Source: an uncultured Bacteroidales bacterium
GTDB taxonomy: Bacteria > Bacteroidota > Bacteroidia > Bacteroidales > F082
Length of the DNA stretch: 64,000 nucleotides
Reading direction: 5' to 3'
Assembly (NCBI GenBank): GCA_905234455.1
Contig: CAJOIH010000006.1
Coordinates: 1-64,000, forward strand
Shown here: positions 42,289-49,932 of the stretch, piece by piece
Layout of the letters: every line of letters begins with the position of its first letter
Numbering within the stretch: the first letter of the stretch is position 1
Translations under genes and position numbers: made by a program
Notes under the pieces: generated by a model
The model's database searches: none
Told to the model about the DNA's origin: nothing
What the model saw: the letters and a program-made list of their open reading frames with translations, nothing else

Positions 42289-43897
42289 TCTCAATGCAGC
42301 GGATGCTGTCAACCGGGGCAAGGAAGCCTTGCTAAAGAACGACATCGCTGCAGCTTTCGACCTTTTGTACCAAGCCGCCCATGTAAACAGGGTGGCGCAT
42401 CGCCTCTTCCTTATGATTCCCGAAATCAACACGCGGCTGTTCCTGCTCACCGTGGACCAGGAGGAGTTTTTGGAAGAGGAGGCAAAGAAAGAGGATCCTT
42501 TGGCACAATACACTTTGGCGCGTCTCTACCAGGCTCATGGATACTCGTTCGACGAGGCACGCGACCTGTTCCTTGCGGCTGCCAAGTCCGGCATGGGCGA
42601 TGCTTTCGCCGCGCTTGCCTTGATGATGGTTAACGGACTGCTGGACGGCGTGGAAATCGACAAGGGACAATACTACCAAGGCCTCACAGATGCTGCTGAG
42701 AAAAACAGCATGTTGGGCCAGTACTACATGTACAAGGCCGTCATCCAAGGTTACGAAGACCATCCTGCCGACCCCCAGGCTGTCATCAGTAACATCAAGG
42801 ATTGGCTCAATGGCGACGAGAGCGAGGACCTCCTAAGGGTCAACCCGACCTACTATGAGATCCTGGCACTAGCCTACGAACGCCTGGGCGACAGCAAGTC
42901 GGCCGCCAACTATTACATGAAAGCCGTGCGCATGGGCCGCGTCGACCGTTATCACCAATGGGTGCTCAACACGTTCTTTAACGACAACATGGAACTCATC
43001 GACGAGGATGGTTACGTCAAAGCCGTGGAAGACGGCATCACCATGGGTTGCGGTTACTCCCACCTGCTCCGCGCCGACATGAACCAACAGCTTTACGATG
43101 CCAGCGAGGACGAAAGCGAGAAGGCCCAACTCTCGGAGATGATTCAGCAGGACCTCTCCACGGCAGCCAACCTAGGCGAAGGCTACGGTTTCTATTTCCA
43201 CGGACAACACAGCTATTACGGCAACTACGGCTTCACCCAGGACAACAACGTGGCTTGGATGGACTTCCTCAATGCCTCTGGGATGAATGTGGCCGAGGCC
43301 TGGGATGAGATGGGTAAGATGTATCTTGATGGCGAGGCTCCAGAAGGTCTGGGACCCGATTTCATCCCCTACTGCCGTCTGATGGGGTTGCGCCAAGGTG
43401 ACGACAACATGTTGATTCCGGTGATTGTTTCCTTCGTGGGAGGCTCGCTGGAAAAATACCGTAACGAGGTGAAGAAATACTACCTCCCGCGTTACGAAGC
43501 CCTCTCTGACGAGGAGAAGACACAGTATTTCGAAATCAAGTTCGTTGCTGTTGTCGATGCTTCGGGAACCGCCCATCTTACCGAGTTCGACTTTACCACA
43601 CAAGCTTGGGCTGAGTTGGAGGAGATGGTTGAGGGCGCGGATCTGGTAGCCGTCCACAACAGTCGTCTTGACGAGATTGGTGAGGAATTGGGTTTGGAGG
43701 GGCGTCTCACCCTTTGGGTCGATGGTGATAGAAAGATTAAATCCTATGTGATTACCCTTGAGGATGAGTTTTCACAGCCGACAGCTATCGAGTTGGGTCA
43801 GTTGAAGGAGATTGTGGAAGCTCTGGGTGCCCATGTGGATGAGGTATATTATGAAGAGTTCCCCGACAGCGACAACCGGTATGATCCGTATGCATGA
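42248..43897 (+). CDS. Sel1-like repeat protein with C-terminal DUF3846-like domain, paralogue of the TerB-Sel1 protein
   Basis: 549 residues from the ATG at 42248 (MNNLINNAFRREF); an extension upstream lies fully within the PP2C gene. It aligns by eye with residues 155 to the end of the protein at 31998: both start with GA/GKEAL(V/L)K(H/N)DI and AFDYL/AFDLL, share the GDES(D/E)D motif, and end with a similar domain (TEFDFTTQAWAELEEM, LTLWVDG, VITLED). The TerB domain is absent, and the LPMNP segment of the C-terminal domain is deleted. I infer a second scaffold subunit. Last gene of the operon; no convincing terminator follows. Confidence 0.75.
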   Translation: MNNLINNAFRREFDLNAADAVNRGKEALLKNDIAAAFDLLYQAAHVNRVAHRLFLMIPEINTRLFLLTVDQEEFLEEEAKKEDPLAQYTLARLYQAHGYSFDEARDLFLAAAKSGMGDAFAALALMMVNGLLDGVEIDKGQYYQGLTDAAEKNSMLGQYYMYKAVIQGYEDHPADPQAVISNIKDWLNGDESEDLLRVNPTYYEILALAYERLGDSKSAANYYMKAVRMGRVDRYHQWVLNTFFNDNMELIDEDGYVKAVEDGITMGCGYSHLLRADMNQQLYDASEDESEKAQLSEMIQQDLSTAANLGEGYGFYFHGQHSYYGNYGFTQDNNVAWMDFLNASGMNVAEAWDEMGKMYLDGEAPEGLGPDFIPYCRLMGLRQGDDNMLIPVIVSFVGGSLEKYRNEVKKYYLPRYEALSDEEKTQYFEIKFVAVVDASGTAHLTEFDFTTQAWAELEEMVEGADLVAVHNSRLDEIGEELGLEGRLTLWVDGDRKIKSYVITLEDEFSQPTAIELGQLKEIVEALGAHVDEVYYEEFPDSDNRYDPYA

Positions 43898-43951
43898 CCA
43901 GGACAGGTAGCAGTGTGTCTTATCTTAGAATACCGGTCATGGCAGGACAGA

Positions 43952-44338
43952 TTAAATTAAGCAAACGCGGCTCAATTGTTGGGAGAACTTATCGATTCCT
44001 GCTTGGATTTTACGCACTGTAGCTGCTGACGGGCGGCTATGTCCAGTAACGTAATGGCTCAACTGTTTGCGGTTGATGCCTGTGATGGTTTGTAATCCAG
44101 CGAGGCTCAGACGGCCGCTGAAATACTGAAGGAAGCTAGCGGTATCGAACCGCAGATCCCATTCCAAATCAGGAAGTGAGGGTAGGTGTTTACGAGCTTC
44201 GATGAACGAGTTTTCGAGATCGGTAATGGCTTCATCCACGGTCTTTCCCTCTCCGAAGAAGCCTATTTCAAAATCATGTTGCGGAACAGCAGTGTAGCTG
44301 CCGTCGTTGTTCATTTCAATAATCACTATGATCTTCAT
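43952..44338 (-). CDS. hicB: HicB-type antitoxin
   Basis: 128 residues. An N-terminal HicB fold (MKIIVIIEMNNDGSYTAV, then VDEAITDLENSF) is joined to a C-terminal helix-turn-helix (LQTITGINRKQLSHYVTG), which can bind the operator. HicB neutralises the HicA ribonuclease and represses the pair. The gene is 17 bases downstream of hicA, the usual order. The tail (QLSRVCLI) is slightly longer than common. Confidence 0.88.
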   Translation of the reverse strand: MKIIVIIEMNNDGSYTAVPQHDFEIGFFGEGKTVDEAITDLENSFIEARKHLPSLPDLEWDLRFDTASFLQYFSGRLSLAGLQTITGINRKQLSHYVTGHSRPSAATVRKIQAGIDKFSQQLSRVCLI

Positions 44339-44355
44339 ACCGTTTGTTCCTATAG

Positions 44356-44544
44356 CTAGAATTTGACACCCGATTGTTTTTCTATATCTTTTAGAAGGTT
44401 CCTCCCAATGTCATGAGCAGCATGGCGCGGCACTTGGAACTTCCGATTAGTTATCGGACTCCACCACCAACTATGGTTCGTCCCCTCTTCCAAAAACCAA
44501 CACCCAGCAGCCTTAAGCCTTCTGATTAATTCAGTCGTTTTCAT
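44356..44544 (-). CDS. hicA: HicA-type mRNA interferase toxin
   Basis: 62 residues, normal HicA length. The double-stranded-RNA-binding-like fold shows ELIRRLKAAGCWFLEEGTNH with catalytic His24, then the short basic hairpin and RHAAHDIGRNLLKDIE, the family's conserved helix. It is expected to cleave mRNA when HicB is lost. Confidence 0.92.
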   Translation of the reverse strand: MKTTELIRRLKAAGCWFLEEGTNHSWWWSPITNRKFQVPRHAAHDIGRNLLKDIEKQSGVKF

Positions 44545-44569
44545 AAGGCGACGGAGTTTAATGGTTCTG

Positions 44570-44651
44570 CAAAAATAGCCATTTGGATATTAATCTGCAA
44601 GGAAAATTTGATTTTTCTCATATCAATAATCAGATTTTGCCTGCAAAGATA
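44570..44651 (-). promoter_or_regulatory. Tandem promoters and probable operator of hicAB
   Basis: Two minus-strand -7 boxes, TATTTTTG (44570-44577) and TATCTTTG (44644-44651). The AT-rich sequence between them has palindromic character (around GAAAATTTGATTTTTC), as expected for HicB binding. No gene is seen in 44545-44700. Confidence 0.5.
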
Positions 44652-44700
44652 GCAATAATATTCTAATAACATATATTAATTAATAGATTTTGTTTATACT

Positions 44701-44874
44701 TCAAAGCCAAAGGAAGAAGAACCAGATGAGGAAGCCAATCCTGAGGCGGAGTTCAACGTTAATTACCTCACGGCATTTAGCGTAGTTGTGAAAGACAAAG
44801 AAGGAGCTAATTTGAACAAGCTTGCCCAAGGATTGCGCGGGGTATGGAAAATTATCGCACCTCCATGGTTTTGA
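44701..44874 (+). pseudogene. Possible 3' remnant of a lost gene
   Basis: The plus strand reads SKPKEEEPDEEANPEAEF, then NVNYLTAFSVVVKDKEGANL and a short tail to a stop at 44872. Codon choice looks like real coding sequence, but there is no start codon or promoter nearby. It is preceded by AT-rich DNA next to hicAB, so it may be the remnant of a gene displaced by the toxin-antitoxin insertion. It overlaps the end of apbE. Confidence 0.25.
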
Positions 44875-45832
44875 AGCCCTCGGTGGCAAAGGTCTCCAGT
44901 TCGTCTTGTTCGTTGACGTAGATGTAATAGGCTTCCACTCCGTCGAGGCTGTTGATGAGTTCGAGGGAGCGTTCCATGCCCATCACCATGCAGATGGATG
45001 CCAAGGCGTCGGCCCAGGTGGCGTTTTGGGCGATGACGGTGGCGCTCAGCAGTTGGTGTTGCACGGGATAGCCCGTGGTGGGGTCGATGCAGTGCGAGTA
45101 GCGTTTGCCGTCGCGTTCGACGTATTTGCGGTAGCTTCCTGAGGTGACGATGCCTTGGTCCTTGATCTGGACCCGCTGTTGCACCACCCGGTCGGAGTCC
45201 CAGTTGGCAGACGGCTTTTCGATGCCCACCACCCATGAGGAGCCGTCGGGCTTGTTGCCGCGGGCCATGATCTCGCCGCCCACATCCACCAGGTAGTTGG
45301 TGATGCCTTGCGACTCGAGGTAGGCGCCGATGAGGTCGGAGGTATAGCCTTGGGCGATGGCGTTGAAATCGAGTTGGATGCCGGGGTTTTCCTTGACCAG
45401 TTGGCCGTTTTCGATGTGGACCTTGCGGTAGTCGACCAGGGCTTTAAGGCTGTCGATGAGTTGTGGGGTGATGCTGTCGCCGTTTTTGGCGCTGAATCCC
45501 CAGGCGGAGACCAGGGGACCAATGGTGGGGTCGAAATAGCCGGAGGAAAGCTCAGCGGCCTGTTGAGCAATATTAAAGTTATCTATAAATATATTGTCTA
45601 AGGTTGTGTTTTCGTTGCGGTTGACTTTATTGATGATGGAGGAGTCGACCCAGAGGTTGACAGAGCGGTCGACGGCTTGGAAGATGGAGTCGATGCCGTG
45701 TTGGTAATTATGGTCACCGTAGTAGGTGATGGCGTAGTAGGAGCCTTGGGCGAGGCCTTCGAGATGGGTCTTGCAGGGTTGTTTGGCACAGGAGGCAAGC
45801 AGCAGCAATAAGGCGAACCAGTAGTGTCTCAT
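44852..45832 (-). CDS. apbE: ApbE-type FAD:protein FMN transferase, lipoprotein
   Basis: 326 residues. Lipoprotein signal with lipobox LLASC. ApbE attaches FMN to a Thr of target proteins such as NqrB/C or RnfG in the periplasm. The core motifs are present: FDPTIGPLVSAWGF, LDFNAIAQGYTSDL, VDVGGEIMARG and the late SHCIDPTTGYP. The stop lies opposite the end of the fragment at 44701. The start overlaps the stop of the upstream DUF5686 gene by four bases. Confidence 0.95.
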   Translation of the reverse strand: MRHYWFALLLLLASCAKQPCKTHLEGLAQGSYYAITYYGDHNYQHGIDSIFQAVDRSVNLWVDSSIINKVNRNENTTLDNIFIDNFNIAQQAAELSSGYFDPTIGPLVSAWGFSAKNGDSITPQLIDSLKALVDYRKVHIENGQLVKENPGIQLDFNAIAQGYTSDLIGAYLESQGITNYLVDVGGEIMARGNKPDGSSWVVGIEKPSANWDSDRVVQQRVQIKDQGIVTSGSYRKYVERDGKRYSHCIDPTTGYPVQHQLLSATVIAQNATWADALASICMVMGMERSLELINSLDGVEAYYIYVNEQDELETFATEGFKTMEVR

Positions 45833-47919
45833 AGCTTGAAGGTCATGCTGTATTTGAAGGCGAAGTTGTCGATCGTATTGGGGAGGGCGTAGGGGCCGTA
45901 GCGGTAGAAGAGGCCGGCGCCGAGACTCACGATAGGACTGTTGAGGAGGCCTTTCACCACGAAGCCGCTCTCGAAATAGCCTTGGGTCATGGTGGGGCTA
46001 CCCCAGGCGAGGGCGGTGGAGAGGGTGAGTTGGGGTTTGAACCAGGTGGTTTTGGGGTTCCAGAGCGTGCCTTGGAAGTCGTGGCTGAGGAAGAGTGCCA
46101 CGAAGCGGTTGCAGAAGAACTCACTTTCGCGCATGGTGCCAAAGCTGCCGGGGGAATAGAGGCCGAATTTCTCGTAGGAGCCCATGAGGTTGAAGGTTTC
46201 CTGCACGGGGCATCCTGTGGAGGCGTAGCCGGCTTGCAGCAGCACCGATGACTTGCCGCGGTAGCGCCATTGGAAGTCCTTTTCGACTTGGAACTTCAGC
46301 CGGTCGAAGTCGTACTCGCCACCCCAGACGTCCTTGAACGAGTGTTGGTAGATAAGCCATACGATGGGGTAGTCGGTGCCTTGTGACTGTATGCCTTTGG
46401 AGGTGCTCACGAACTTCTCCTTGTAGGCGAAGCGCAGTCGGAGTTCGGCGTTGGTGAGGCGGGTGGTAGGCAGGGTGTCGTAGGGGGACAGGTGATAGTT
46501 TTTCCAGTAGGTGCCGAATTTCACGAAGGCCTTGAAGTGGCGGAGGAGTCGGGTTTTGAAGAATGCTTCGGCGGTGTTGCCGCGGGTCATCACGTTTTCG
46601 TAGAAGGTGTAGCGGTATTCGTTTTCGGAGAGCAGGTTGGACCCTTCGCCGAAGCCTCCGAACTCGCCGATGGCTGAGGAGCGATGGTTGTACCGAACGC
46701 CCAGTTCCATCTGTCGCTGGCGGTTGATGAGCCATTTGGCTTCGCCGCCGTAGTCGAAATCCTTCAGTTTGGTCCAATAGCCGCCAAAGGCGTTGAGGCG
46801 CAGGTGTCGGGAGAGTCGGTCGTTGGTGGTGAGGTTGAGCCCAGCGAAGAAGCCCCGGTAGCCGGAGAGGCGGAACATGCTGCCGAAGTTCAGGTCGACC
46901 GGTCCGATGGGCAGGGCGGTCTCGTCGATCATCTTGGTGGTGAGGCCCAGTGCCCAGTCGAAGATGTTGGTCCCTTGGGTGATCGAGTCCATGAAGTGGT
47001 AGGTGTTTTTCACCCTTGGGGAGAGCGAGTCGATGCGATGACGATTCCAGAAGGCTTCGTCCTGGTAGGCTGCGTCTTCGGTGATGAGCAGTTCCACTTC
47101 AGAGAACTCGTTTCGATCGATGTTGGGGTTGAGCAAGACGTTGGTGATGTAGCTCTTGCCGATGGCCGTCACGGGTGAGGCAAGTCCTGATTTCTCCACT
47201 GCGACCTGGGGGAGTTCCAGTTTAAATTCGAATTGTGAGGGGAACCAGTGGTCGTAGACCTTCTCATAGAGCTGTTGTATGCTGATGTTGTAGAGGCTGG
47301 CTTGTTTGTCGGGTTCGGCCATCACGTGGAGCAGGGCCCAGTTGTCGGAGCGGATGGCCAGGCTGCCTTTGAGTCCGTTGAAGGCGCTGCCCGGCATGGG
47401 GTGGAAGGTGATCATGTAGAGCGAGTCTGTCCCTTTGACGGGGAACACGGCATCGAGTGAGAAGGAGTAGTGGTATTTGCTGTTGTGGCTGATGGGGTTG
47501 ACATAGCTGGTGCCGGCGATGTCGACATAATCGTCGTAGAAGCTGGTGCTTTGCATTTTGCTGGCGAGGTAAACGAACTGGGGGTCGTGGGCGCCTGCCA
47601 TTTTGGTGCCCAGCACGTTTTGTCGCAGTTGGTCGGGGGCGCGGAACAGCACTTCCGAGTAGGTCTCCATGACCATCAATTCATTGTTTTTCAACACGTT
47701 GCTATCGACCGTAAACACCATCAGGTCGTAGACGTTGTAGAGGTATGCGTCGAGGGAGTTGGGGTGGTTTTGTTTGCGGTGGACCAGCACGCTGTCGATG
47801 ATGCGGTGGGCGGGGTTTTCGCCGGCTACGACGGTGACTTCGTTGAGTTGTACCGTCAGTTCCTGGGAGAAGAGGCTGAGGGTGAGGAGGCAGAGCAGGA
47901 AGGTCAGCAGGGGTTTCAT
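45829..47919 (-). CDS. DUF5686-family outer-membrane beta-barrel protein
   Basis: 696 residues. Signal peptide (MKPLLTFLLCLLTLSLFSQ), then a soluble N-terminal part with the DUF5686 hallmarks (NPAHRIIDSVLVHRKQN, YNVYD, FHPMPGSAFNGLKGSLAI). The last 350 residues are beta-barrel-like with alternating aromatic strands and end FKYSMTFKL, a typical barrel closing strand. The carboxypeptidase-regulatory-like domain often seen in front is missing or very short. Function unknown. It overlaps both neighbours by four bases and is translationally coupled between ftsB-like and apbE. Confidence 0.85.
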   Translation of the reverse strand: MKPLLTFLLCLLTLSLFSQELTVQLNEVTVVAGENPAHRIIDSVLVHRKQNHPNSLDAYLYNVYDLMVFTVDSNVLKNNELMVMETYSEVLFRAPDQLRQNVLGTKMAGAHDPQFVYLASKMQSTSFYDDYVDIAGTSYVNPISHNSKYHYSFSLDAVFPVKGTDSLYMITFHPMPGSAFNGLKGSLAIRSDNWALLHVMAEPDKQASLYNISIQQLYEKVYDHWFPSQFEFKLELPQVAVEKSGLASPVTAIGKSYITNVLLNPNIDRNEFSEVELLITEDAAYQDEAFWNRHRIDSLSPRVKNTYHFMDSITQGTNIFDWALGLTTKMIDETALPIGPVDLNFGSMFRLSGYRGFFAGLNLTTNDRLSRHLRLNAFGGYWTKLKDFDYGGEAKWLINRQRQMELGVRYNHRSSAIGEFGGFGEGSNLLSENEYRYTFYENVMTRGNTAEAFFKTRLLRHFKAFVKFGTYWKNYHLSPYDTLPTTRLTNAELRLRFAYKEKFVSTSKGIQSQGTDYPIVWLIYQHSFKDVWGGEYDFDRLKFQVEKDFQWRYRGKSSVLLQAGYASTGCPVQETFNLMGSYEKFGLYSPGSFGTMRESEFFCNRFVALFLSHDFQGTLWNPKTTWFKPQLTLSTALAWGSPTMTQGYFESGFVVKGLLNSPIVSLGAGLFYRYGPYALPNTIDNFAFKYSMTFKL

Positions 47920-48212
47920 TCCTTGTTCATGATTTTGTAGACCACCTCGTTGTCGCGTTTCATGAAGTATTTCTCTCGGGCGATGCGTTCCATGGCTTCG
48001 GGGTCTTCGGTGACCATGCGGAGCGAGTCCTTATACTGTGCGATGCCTGTCAGCAGGTGTTGGATTTCCACCTCTTGGGCCTTGCGTTCGCGATGCAGTG
48101 CGATTTGTTGGCTGATATTGAACTGGTCGAAGAAGATGATGACCACCAGGAATACGATGGTGGCGATCACGTAACGGTTGGTCAATATGCGGAGGATTTT
48201 TCTGAAGGCCAT
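47916..48212 (-). CDS. ftsB: FtsB/DivIC-like septum formation protein
   Basis: 98 residues from the ATG at 48212; a longer frame reads through the divergent promoter and the antisense of ridA and is rejected. One membrane helix (YVIATIVFLVVIIFF) is followed by a short coiled coil (QQIALHRERKAQEVEIQHL) and the conserved DPEAMERIAREKYFMKRDNE, the FtsB/DivIC C-terminal signature. It bridges FtsL and FtsQ in the divisome at the inner membrane. First gene of the ftsB-DUF5686-apbE unit. Confidence 0.9.
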   Translation of the reverse strand: MAFRKILRILTNRYVIATIVFLVVIIFFDQFNISQQIALHRERKAQEVEIQHLLTGIAQYKDSLRMVTEDPEAMERIAREKYFMKRDNEVVYKIMNKE

Positions 48213-48231
48213 GGTGGTAGAAGAAGATTTG

Positions 48232-48257
48232 CAAAGATACTTTTTTTTGTATTTTTG
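48232..48257. promoter_or_regulatory. Divergent -7 boxes: ftsB unit (minus) and ridA (plus)
   Basis: Minus strand TATCTTTG (48232-48239) and plus strand TATTTTTG (48250-48257). Confidence 0.65.
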
Positions 48258-48290
48258 CGCACAGAAAAGTTTCAACAAAAAACGCTTACC

Positions 48291-48665
48291 ATGAAAAAAG
48301 CCATTGCTACCACCAAGGCCCCGGGTGCCATCGGTCCCTACAGCCAGGCCATTGCCGCCAACGGCATGTTGTTCATTTCGGGTCAACTCCCCATCGACCC
48401 TGTCACTGGCACGATGCCCGAGGGTGTCGCTGCCCAGACGGAGCAGAGCATGAAGAACCTCGAGGCCATTTTGAACGAGGCCGGATGCACTTTCGACAAC
48501 GTGGTGAAGTCGACCTGTTATTTGGCTGACATGAGTTATTTCGGTGACATGAACGCTGTTTACGCCAAGTATTTCAAGGGTGACTGTCCTGCACGCGCTG
48601 CCTTTGCCGTGAAGGAGTTGCCCAAGAAGGCTTTGGTGGAGATTGAGATGATCGCTGCCCTTTAA
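48291..48665 (+). CDS. ridA: RidA family enamine/imine deaminase
   Basis: 124 residues, family-typical. Start at the ATG of MKKAIATTKAPGAIGPYSQA. The ring-forming YjgF fold carries the conserved GPYSQA, FISGQLPIDP, the substrate Arg in CPARAAFAV and the final VEIEMIA. RidA hydrolyses reactive enamines such as 2-aminoacrylate from PLP enzymes. The serine dehydratase and serine hydroxymethyltransferase elsewhere in this window are plausible sources. The stop directly abuts the stop of the convergent amidase gene. Confidence 0.96.
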   Translation: MKKAIATTKAPGAIGPYSQAIAANGMLFISGQLPIDPVTGTMPEGVAAQTEQSMKNLEAILNEAGCTFDNVVKSTCYLADMSYFGDMNAVYAKYFKGDCPARAAFAVKELPKKALVEIEMIAAL

Positions 48666-49892
48666 TTATTTCAAGGCGTTTTCGGCTTCCTTGATGGTGG
48701 CTCGTTCGCCGTTGACGAAGGCCACTACGAAGGCGTCGCTGAATCCGAGTTTACGGATCTCGGCTTGGCGCTCTGTGGCGGCTTGTTTGCTGCGGAAGTC
48801 GCCTGAGGTGTAGCGATAGGCTCCGTTGTAGAAGTACACTTCCACTTCGGGCACTTTGGCGAAGTCCTTGTGGGTGACGGGCACTTGGGTGTCGCGGGTG
48901 GCGAACTGCACTTTGAAGGAGACCTTGTTTTTCTCGGCGGGCTTTTCGGAGGGTGTCTCCACGACTGTGGCCTGGGGCTCCACCTGGGGTTCCGGCTTAG
49001 GCTCCGGCTTGGTTTCGGGTTGTGGTTCAGGTTGTGGCTCCTGTTTAGGCTCTGGTTGCGGTTCCGGTTCGGGTTGTGGTTTGGTTGTAGTCAGGTTGTT
49101 TTCGCCTTCGTAGCTTGCCTTGAAGTCGCGGAAGGCGCGGTAGATGGCCGATGCCATGTAGACCTGTCCGTTTTCGGATGCCAGGAAACGTTCTTCGGCG
49201 GCGTTGCTGATGAAGCCCAGTTCGACGAGAATGCTAGGCATGGCGGTCTTCCAAAGCACGAGGAAGCCAGCCTGTTGCACGCCGCGGTCCTTGCGGCCCA
49301 CCCGTTTGGAGAACTGTTCCTGCACGTTGGCGGCCAGTTGGAGGCTTTGGTTGAGGTATTCCTGTTGGAAGAGCGAGAGGGCGATATAGGCTTCGGGGCT
49401 GTTCAGGTCGAAGTTGCCGTATTGTTCGTCGGCGTCCTCTTCGTAGAGGATGGAGGCGTTTTCTTTCTTGGCCACTTCGAGGTTGGCGGCGTTTTTGTGT
49501 TCACCCAGCACGAAGGTCTCGGCGCCGGTGGCTGAGGCGTTTTTGCTGTCGGTGGAGTTGCAGTGGATGGAGATGAACACGTCGGCGTTGTTGCGGTTGG
49601 CGATGTTGGCGCGTTCGTTGAGGGTGACGAACACGTCGCGTTGGCGGGTGTAGACCACTTTGACGTCGGGGCAGTTCTTGGTGATGTAGTCGCCCACCAG
49701 CAGTGCCACGGTGAGGTTGAGGTCTTTTTCCTTGCTGATGGCGCCTATGGCACCTGTGTCCTTGCCGCCGTGGCCCGCGTCGATGACCACGGTCGAGATC
49801 TTCTCGCCGCGCTGTGCCAGGAGCAGTGTCGGGAAAAGAAAAGCCAACAAAAGAATACCAAATATCGATTTGTTACGTTGAGTCATTGCCAT
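48666..49892 (-). CDS. N-acetylmuramoyl-L-alanine amidase with SPOR domain
   Basis: 408 residues from the ATG at 49892 (a second Met is two codons in). The signal peptide ends LLLAQR. The Amidase_3 zinc domain reads TVVIDAGHGGKDTGA, with Glu in GAISKEKDLNL, His in FISIHCNS and Glu in ILVELGFISN. A Pro-Glu spacer rich in PEP/PQP units (about 270-305) links it to a C-terminal SPOR domain (FKVQFATR, VYFYNGAYRYTSGDF), which targets septal peptidoglycan. It cleaves the peptide from MurNAc during daughter-cell separation. The neighbouring ftsB-like and lptD genes fit an envelope cluster. Confidence 0.95.
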   Translation of the reverse strand: MAMTQRNKSIFGILLLAFLFPTLLLAQRGEKISTVVIDAGHGGKDTGAIGAISKEKDLNLTVALLVGDYITKNCPDVKVVYTRQRDVFVTLNERANIANRNNADVFISIHCNSTDSKNASATGAETFVLGEHKNAANLEVAKKENASILYEEDADEQYGNFDLNSPEAYIALSLFQQEYLNQSLQLAANVQEQFSKRVGRKDRGVQQAGFLVLWKTAMPSILVELGFISNAAEERFLASENGQVYMASAIYRAFRDFKASYEGENNLTTTKPQPEPEPQPEPKQEPQPEPQPETKPEPKPEPQVEPQATVVETPSEKPAEKNKVSFKVQFATRDTQVPVTHKDFAKVPEVEVYFYNGAYRYTSGDFRSKQAATERQAEIRKLGFSDAFVVAFVNGERATIKEAENALK

Positions 49893-49898
49893 TTTTCT

Positions 49899-49917
49899 TA
49901 ATTTTGGCACAAAAATA
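49899..49917. promoter_or_regulatory. Overlapping divergent promoters: lptD (plus) and amidase (minus)
   Basis: Plus strand TAATTTTG (49899-49906) and minus strand TATTTTTG (49910-49917). Confidence 0.6.
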
Positions 49918-49932
49918 ATTGTTTTTCGGCAG

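Noticed and set aside
30035-43897. Reading the operon as a type VI or type VII secretion locus because of the EccA-like ATPase and FHA protein
   Set aside because: No sheath, tube, VgrG, TssJLM, WXG100, EccC or membrane channel gene is present in or around it.
43952-44544. hicA/hicB as part of a phage
   Set aside because: No integrase, structural or replication gene is nearby; a lone toxin-antitoxin pair explains the sequence.
44701-44889. Minus-strand 62-codon frame with a hydrophobic end
   Set aside because: It is the complement of a better plus-strand coding remnant and has no promoter.
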